DNA of 64,000 nucleotides. Origin: Collinsella sp. (GTDB taxonomy: Bacteria; Actinomycetota; Coriobacteriia; Coriobacteriales; Coriobacteriaceae). Shown here in pieces: positions 60,071-64,000 of this stretch. The position numbers were made by a program, and so were the translations under genes. Each line of letters begins with the position of its first letter. Positions within the stretch are counted from its first letter, which is position 1. Below the pieces are notes generated by a model that saw only the letters and a list, made by a program, of their open reading frames with translations, was not told the origin of the DNA and did no database searches. The stretch is from the NCBI GenBank assembly GCA_019414205.1, contig DXML01000006.1, positions 1-64,000 on the forward strand, read 5' to 3'.

Positions 60071-60863
60071 AGAGACTAGATGGAAATACGAAGACGCCAG
60101 TTCAAGGGTTGATCTTCCTGGGCGAGTCGAAGTCCTGGGCGCCCCCGTTGACCCCTGGACGATGGAGCAGACCGTCGAGGCGACCGACGCGCTCATCAAG
60201 GAGGGGCGCTTCGCCCACCTTATCGGCGTGAACGCCGACAAGCTGCTGCAGATGCGCGACGATCCAGAGATGGACGCATGCGTGCGCCGATGCGAAATCG
60301 TGAATGCCGATGGCGCGTCCATGGTCATGGCCGCCAAGAAGCTGGGCGTGGACCTGCCCGGACGAGTGGCCGGCATCGACCTCATGTGGGAGCTGTGCGG
60401 GCTGGCCGAGCGCGAGGGGCACAGGGTCTACCTGCTGGGCGCCAAGGCCGAGGTGGTCGCCGAGACTGCCGAGGTACTGTCCGAGAGGTATCCCAATATG
60501 GTCCTCGCGGGCTACCGTGACGGCTACTTCGGCAACGACGAGTTCGACGCCGTGATATCCGAGGTTGAGCAGACTAAACCCGACATCGTTTTCGTGGGCA
60601 TCACCTCGCCCAAGAAGGAGCGCCTTATCGAGCGTTTCCGCGAGTTGGGCGCCAAGGGCGCCTTCGTGGGCGTGGGCGGCTCGTTCGACGTCGTCTCCGG
60701 CAACATCCCGCGAGCGCCGATGTGGATGCAGCGCGCGAACCTGGAGTGGCTCTTCCGCATGATGCAGGAGCCCAAGCGCCTGGTGAAGCGCTATCTAGTC
60801 GGTAACACCCGTTTCTACATGCTTCTCCGCAAGGAGTCAAAGAGGAGCAAGGCCAATGTCTAA
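60057..60863 (+). CDS. WecG/TagA/CpsF-family glycosyltransferase
   Basis: A 268-residue GT26 enzyme: VEVLGAPVDPWTMEQTVEAT, HLIGVNADKLLQMRDDPEMD, CEIVNADGASMVMAAKKLGV, RVAGIDLMWELCGLAE, YLLGAKAEVV, DIVFVGITSPKKERLI and GAFVGVGGSFDVVSGNIPRA. It likely adds the second sugar (often ManNAc or a relative) to the lipid-linked sugar made by the preceding enzyme, consistent with WecB next door. The ATG at 60057 lies inside the end of the previous gene. Confidence 0.92.
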   Translation: MALAKETRWKYEDASSRVDLPGRVEVLGAPVDPWTMEQTVEATDALIKEGRFAHLIGVNADKLLQMRDDPEMDACVRRCEIVNADGASMVMAAKKLGVDLPGRVAGIDLMWELCGLAEREGHRVYLLGAKAEVVAETAEVLSERYPNMVLAGYRDGYFGNDEFDAVISEVEQTKPDIVFVGITSPKKERLIERFRELGAKGAFVGVGGSFDVVSGNIPRAPMWMQRANLEWLFRMMQEPKRLVKRYLVGNTRFYMLLRKESKRSKANV

Positions 60864-61965
60864 GAAGAAAGTAATGCTCGTCTTCGGAACCCGACCGGAG
60901 GCGATCAAGATGTGCCCGCTCGTCAACGAGCTGAAGGCGCGCACGGATGAGTTCGAGACCGTCGTGACCGTGACGGGCCAGCACCGCGAGATGCTCGACC
61001 AGGTGCTGCGCGTCTTCGGCGTGACTCCTGACCACGACCTTGCGATCATGAAGCCGGGCCAGACGCTGTTCGACGTGACGTGCGACGTGCTGCTCAAGCT
61101 CAGGGCCGTCCTCGAGGACGAGAGGCCCGACGTCGTCTTGGTCCACGGAGACACCACGACCAGCTTCGCCGCGGCGCTCGCGTGCTTTTACCTGCAGATC
61201 CCCGTGGGTCACGTCGAGGCGGGCCTGCGCACGCATGACATCCACAGCCCCTGGCCGGAGGAGTTCAACCGCCAGGCCGTCGACATCGTGAGCGAGTACT
61301 ATTTCGCCCCCACGGAGGCGAGCAAGCAGAACCTGCTCGACGAGGGCAAGCCCGAATCCAAGATCTGGGTCACCGGGAACACCGGCATCGACGCCCTGCG
61401 CACCACCGTGCGCGAGGGTTACGCCCACCCCGAGCTCGAGTGGGCGGAGGGCTCCCGCCTCATCCTCATCACGGCGCACCGCCGCGAGAACCTCGGCGAG
61501 CCCATGCACCGCATGTTCCGCGCCATCCGCCGTGTGATGGAGGAGCACCCCGACACCAAGGCGATCTACCCCATCCACATGAACCCGCTCGTCCGCAAGG
61601 CGGCGCACGAGGAGCTCGACGGCTTCGACCGCCTGCACATCATCGACCCGCTCGAGGCGCTCGACTTCCACAACTTCATGGCGGCAAGCCACCTCATCCT
61701 CACCGACTCGGGCGGCATCCAGGAGGAGGCGCCGAGCCTGGGCAAGCCTGTGCTCGTCATGCGCGACACCACCGAGCGCCCCGAGGGCGTGGCAGCCGGC
61801 ACGCTGAAGCTCGTGGGCACCGAGGAGGACGTGATCTACCGCGAGTTCAGTCGTCTGCTCAGCGATCAGGCCGAGTATGAGGCGATGAGCCATGCTTCGA
61901 ACCCCTACGGAGATGGTCATGCGAGCGAGCGGATCGGCGATGTGTTGGAAGGTAGGTCGCGATGA
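60856..61965 (+). CDS. wecB: UDP-N-acetylglucosamine 2-epimerase (non-hydrolysing)
   Basis: A 369-residue WecB: KVMLVFGTRPEAIKMCPLVN at the N-terminus, VTGQHREMLDQVL, VLVHGDTTTSFAAALACFYL, VGHVEAGLRTHDIHSPWPEE and LTDSGGIQEEAPSLGKPVLV. It makes UDP-ManNAc, a plausible donor for the WecG/TagA-like transferase just upstream. It overlaps that gene by eight bases and the next by four. Confidence 0.95.
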   Translation: MSKKKVMLVFGTRPEAIKMCPLVNELKARTDEFETVVTVTGQHREMLDQVLRVFGVTPDHDLAIMKPGQTLFDVTCDVLLKLRAVLEDERPDVVLVHGDTTTSFAAALACFYLQIPVGHVEAGLRTHDIHSPWPEEFNRQAVDIVSEYYFAPTEASKQNLLDEGKPESKIWVTGNTGIDALRTTVREGYAHPELEWAEGSRLILITAHRRENLGEPMHRMFRAIRRVMEEHPDTKAIYPIHMNPLVRKAAHEELDGFDRLHIIDPLEALDFHNFMAASHLILTDSGGIQEEAPSLGKPVLVMRDTTERPEGVAAGTLKLVGTEEDVIYREFSRLLSDQAEYEAMSHASNPYGDGHASERIGDVLEGRSR

Positions 61966-63071
61966 TTCGGGTCCTGCACATCATTCAACAGCTAGGGCCC
62001 GGAAGGGGCGGGGTGAGGACCTTCGTCTCCACGATGCTCGATTGCCCGGCTCCCGATATCGAGCAGAGCGTGCTGTCGGTGGGAAGAGTCGAAGGGGACA
62101 GGTTCGGAGAGCGATTCTTCGGTCCTCTAATCGATAGCTACAGCCCGCTACTGGTTGGCGCTCTGGGGGCGAAGCGCCTTGGCGCTTTTCTATCGAAGCA
62201 CAGTTTCGACATCGTTCAGATTCACACGAACAATGCGCTCGGCTTCGTCTTCGCCTCTGAGGCCAAAAAAGCCGGAGTTCCCTCGCGCATCGTGCACTGC
62301 CATAACAGCGCGCTTGGCAGCACCTCGCGTTTGAAGAATATGGTCAACGTGGCCATGATTGAGAGGTTTCTCCCGTCGGCGAGTGAGCGCTGGGCATGCA
62401 GCGAGGTCGCAGGTGAATATCTCTTTCAGGGCGCTGGCTATGCCTTGGTGCACAACGGGGTCGATTCCGATAAATTCCGATTCTCGTCCTCTGACCGGGC
62501 TGCCGTTAGACATCGGCTTGGGATCCCGGGCAATGCCACCGTCATAGGGTTTGTCGGGGCAGGCATTCCTGCGAAAAACACCCTGCGCGCCCTCGATATC
62601 TTCAATCAGCTACGCTCCAGTGAGGCCGATTCCCGCCTTCTGCTCTTCGGCCAAGCCGAGGAACTTCCCCTTGCGAAGGAGAAGGCGGCCAAATTGGGGC
62701 TGAGCGAATCGACGGTTTTCATCGGTACCGTTGACGATATCTGGAGGTACTACAGCGCCATGGATGCGCTGCTTGCCCCCTCTTTCCACGAGGGGCTACC
62801 GATTGCCTTCATTGAGGCCCAGGCAAATGGACTGCCCATCCTCAGCTCTGACGCGGTTACCCAAGAGGCCGATCTGACGGGCCTTCTCAAGCGCGCAGCA
62901 CTTTCGCTTTCCGACAAGGAGTGGGCCGATCTGCTGAAAGCCTGCGCCGGCAAAAGGGAACTCACTGCAGAGGCGGACTATGCTCCGTTTCTCGATAAAG
63001 CGGGTTACACCACGCGGTCGCTCTACAAGCAGCTCTCTGATCGCTATAGAAATATGACTAAAGGGGCGTAA
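61962..63071 (+). CDS. Glycosyltransferase family 4 (GT-B fold)
   Basis: A 369-residue GT4-type enzyme: RVLHIIQQLGPGRGGVRTFV (acceptor side, Gly-rich loop), VQIHTNNALGFVFASEAKKA, IVHCHNSALGSTSRLKNMVN, VHNGVDSDKF and PSFHEGLPIAFIEAQANGLP (donor-binding E-x7-E region). It resembles EpsF/WcaL-type capsular polysaccharide transferases. The donor sugar cannot be told. The base composition is lower in G+C than the preceding wecB, as is usual for variable polysaccharide genes. Confidence 0.9.
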   Translation: MIRVLHIIQQLGPGRGGVRTFVSTMLDCPAPDIEQSVLSVGRVEGDRFGERFFGPLIDSYSPLLVGALGAKRLGAFLSKHSFDIVQIHTNNALGFVFASEAKKAGVPSRIVHCHNSALGSTSRLKNMVNVAMIERFLPSASERWACSEVAGEYLFQGAGYALVHNGVDSDKFRFSSSDRAAVRHRLGIPGNATVIGFVGAGIPAKNTLRALDIFNQLRSSEADSRLLLFGQAEELPLAKEKAAKLGLSESTVFIGTVDDIWRYYSAMDALLAPSFHEGLPIAFIEAQANGLPILSSDAVTQEADLTGLLKRAALSLSDKEWADLLKACAGKRELTAEADYAPFLDKAGYTTRSLYKQLSDRYRNMTKGA

Positions 63072-63072
63072 T

Positions 63073-63939
63073 ATGCCGACTGAGTATTTATCCATGCAAG
63101 AGGTGAAAGCTGCCGAGCTGCGCCTCCTTCGCATTTTCGACTGCTATTGTCGAGAGAACAATCTGCGATATTCAATGGGTTCCGGCACTCTTCTCGGTGC
63201 GGTTAGGCACAAGGGGTTCATTCCCTGGGATGATGATATCGATGTCGTCATGCCCGTTGAGGACTACAGGAAGTTTCTGGCTGGCTTCGCCTCCCGTGCT
63301 GGAGCGGAGCAATCCCATGTTGGGCTTGCCAGTCAGCTGAACCTTAAAGGTTCAGCTGCAATTCCTTTTGAAAAACTGGTGGATACCAGCATTGAGGTAA
63401 AGTCTGCATTCATTGCTGAGGGAATCCGCGAATATGTGTGGATCGATATCTTTCCGATTGTTTCTTTCGAATGTGAAGCCGAAGCCAGCAAGGCCTGGGA
63501 TGCAGCAGTTCGATATAAGTACCTGTTCCAAGCATCAAGATGGAGCTCGGGACAGCCAGGAGTTGCTGGCTGCTTCAAAACCGTCTTCGGCGCGTTTGCC
63601 AGGCACACCCCTCTGCAACAGTGGGCTCTCGGTAAGCTAAGAACGATGACGGATAACGGTTGCTTTTCGACTATCGGCACTGCCGCCAATCTGGCTTGGG
63701 CGGTCAGCCAGTCGCTGGAGGTTTTCCCCGCAAGCCTGTTTAGCAACTTGGTTGAATACGAATTCGAAAACGAACGGTTCTTTGGCTTTAAGGATGCGGA
63801 TCGCTATCTCTCGATAATGTACGGGGACTATATGTCACTTCCGCCTGTCGACAAACGAATTGCGCATGAGCTGAAGGCATGGCGCGTCAACGCTTCCAGC
63901 GACTTCGGGTCCACGAGCAGCGGAAGCACCGATGAATAG
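63073..63939 (+). CDS. LicD-family phosphotransferase
   Basis: A 288-residue LicD protein: ELRLLRIFDCYCRENNLRYS, then SMGSGTLLGAVRHKGFIPWD and DDDIDVVMPVEDYRKFL, containing the family G-T-L-L-G-A-x-R...PWDDDxD motif. LicD enzymes transfer phosphocholine, or other phospho-groups, to surface glycans. Whether choline or another alcohol is used is unknown; no licA-C genes are in the window. It follows the GT4 gene after one base. Confidence 0.92.
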   Translation: MPTEYLSMQEVKAAELRLLRIFDCYCRENNLRYSMGSGTLLGAVRHKGFIPWDDDIDVVMPVEDYRKFLAGFASRAGAEQSHVGLASQLNLKGSAAIPFEKLVDTSIEVKSAFIAEGIREYVWIDIFPIVSFECEAEASKAWDAAVRYKYLFQASRWSSGQPGVAGCFKTVFGAFARHTPLQQWALGKLRTMTDNGCFSTIGTAANLAWAVSQSLEVFPASLFSNLVEYEFENERFFGFKDADRYLSIMYGDYMSLPPVDKRIAHELKAWRVNASSDFGSTSSGSTDE

Positions 63940-64000
63940 GATTGCTAAGGCTCTTAAATGGGGCGCCTCCGCCCTACGGGTGCTAAGGGTGCGCATTGTG
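63932..64000 (+). CDS. Start of next polysaccharide-operon gene (truncated by window)
   Basis: The ATG at 63932 overlaps the licD stop by eight bases and opens a frame of 23 codons (MNRIAKALKWGASALRVLRV...) to the window edge. The basic, amphipathic N-terminus is typical of many acyltransferases or glycosyltransferases, but the product cannot be named from this much. Confidence 0.5.
   Translation, partial: MNRIAKALKWGASALRVLRVRIV

Overview
The window reads as a chromosomal segment of a gut-type actinobacterium of class Coriobacteriia, most like Collinsella. The reasons are high G+C, strong Shine-Dalgarno sites, a glgB/P/C/D/A set with lysine/alanine-rich tails, fused single-chain serine dehydratase, FmdB, and LoaP-type NusG in front of a polysaccharide cluster. 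The genus is an inference from protein character; no database was searched.

Layout. 1-2240: 3' end of a tRNA-Glu with terminator, a YbhN-type membrane protein, and a TetR regulator preceded by a perfect 12-bp inverted repeat. 2243-24960: a cobalamin island. A leftward operon (surface-anchored CbiK-type cobalt chelatase, two NEAT-like lipoproteins, FecCD permease, ATPase) lies behind a cobalamin riboswitch. Divergent from it is a 17-gene rightward anaerobic cobalamin operon (cbiF-D-L-G-H-ET-A, cobT-U-S, a CobU-like/CobC fusion, cbiB, cobD, cbiP, cobO, cbiC, cbiJ) whose genes mostly overlap by 1-13 bases. This block looks more G+C-rich than its flanks and is bounded on each side, within about 30 bases, by a decayed transposase fragment (IS3-type at 2243-2334, IS21-type at 24862-24960).

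25045-28456: a MacAB-type efflux system. 28589-41641: housekeeping genes (L,D-transpeptidase, serine dehydratase, metK, gltX, priA, def, fmt, rsmB, FmdB) separated by a remarkable set of long intergenic palindromes, most carrying a GGGAC/GTCCC word. 41730-54811: leftward glycogen/alpha-glucan cluster (glgB, glgP, glgC, glgD, glgA, and a GH13-GH77 fusion). GlgA and GlgB both carry histone-H1-like C-terminal tails. 55142-56482: HAD phosphatase and thiamine pyrophosphokinase.

56493-57763: a two-gene cassette (small acidic protein plus a HEPN-like protein with an R-x4-H motif) enclosed by terminal inverted repeats that resemble the arms of the intergenic palindromes and containing inner 22-bp repeats. 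It sits just before a tRNA-Ala gene and is the best candidate for an undescribed toxin/defence module. 57923-64000: a long structured leader, a LoaP/NusG-like antiterminator, and the start of an exopolysaccharide/capsule operon (sugar-phosphate transferase, WecG/TagA, WecB, GT4, LicD) that runs off the right edge.

Together the strongest stories are: cobalamin synthesis coupled to a chelatase-bearing uptake system in a probably acquired island; a family of palindromes with one apparently loaded with a HEPN cassette; and processive antitermination of a surface-polysaccharide operon.
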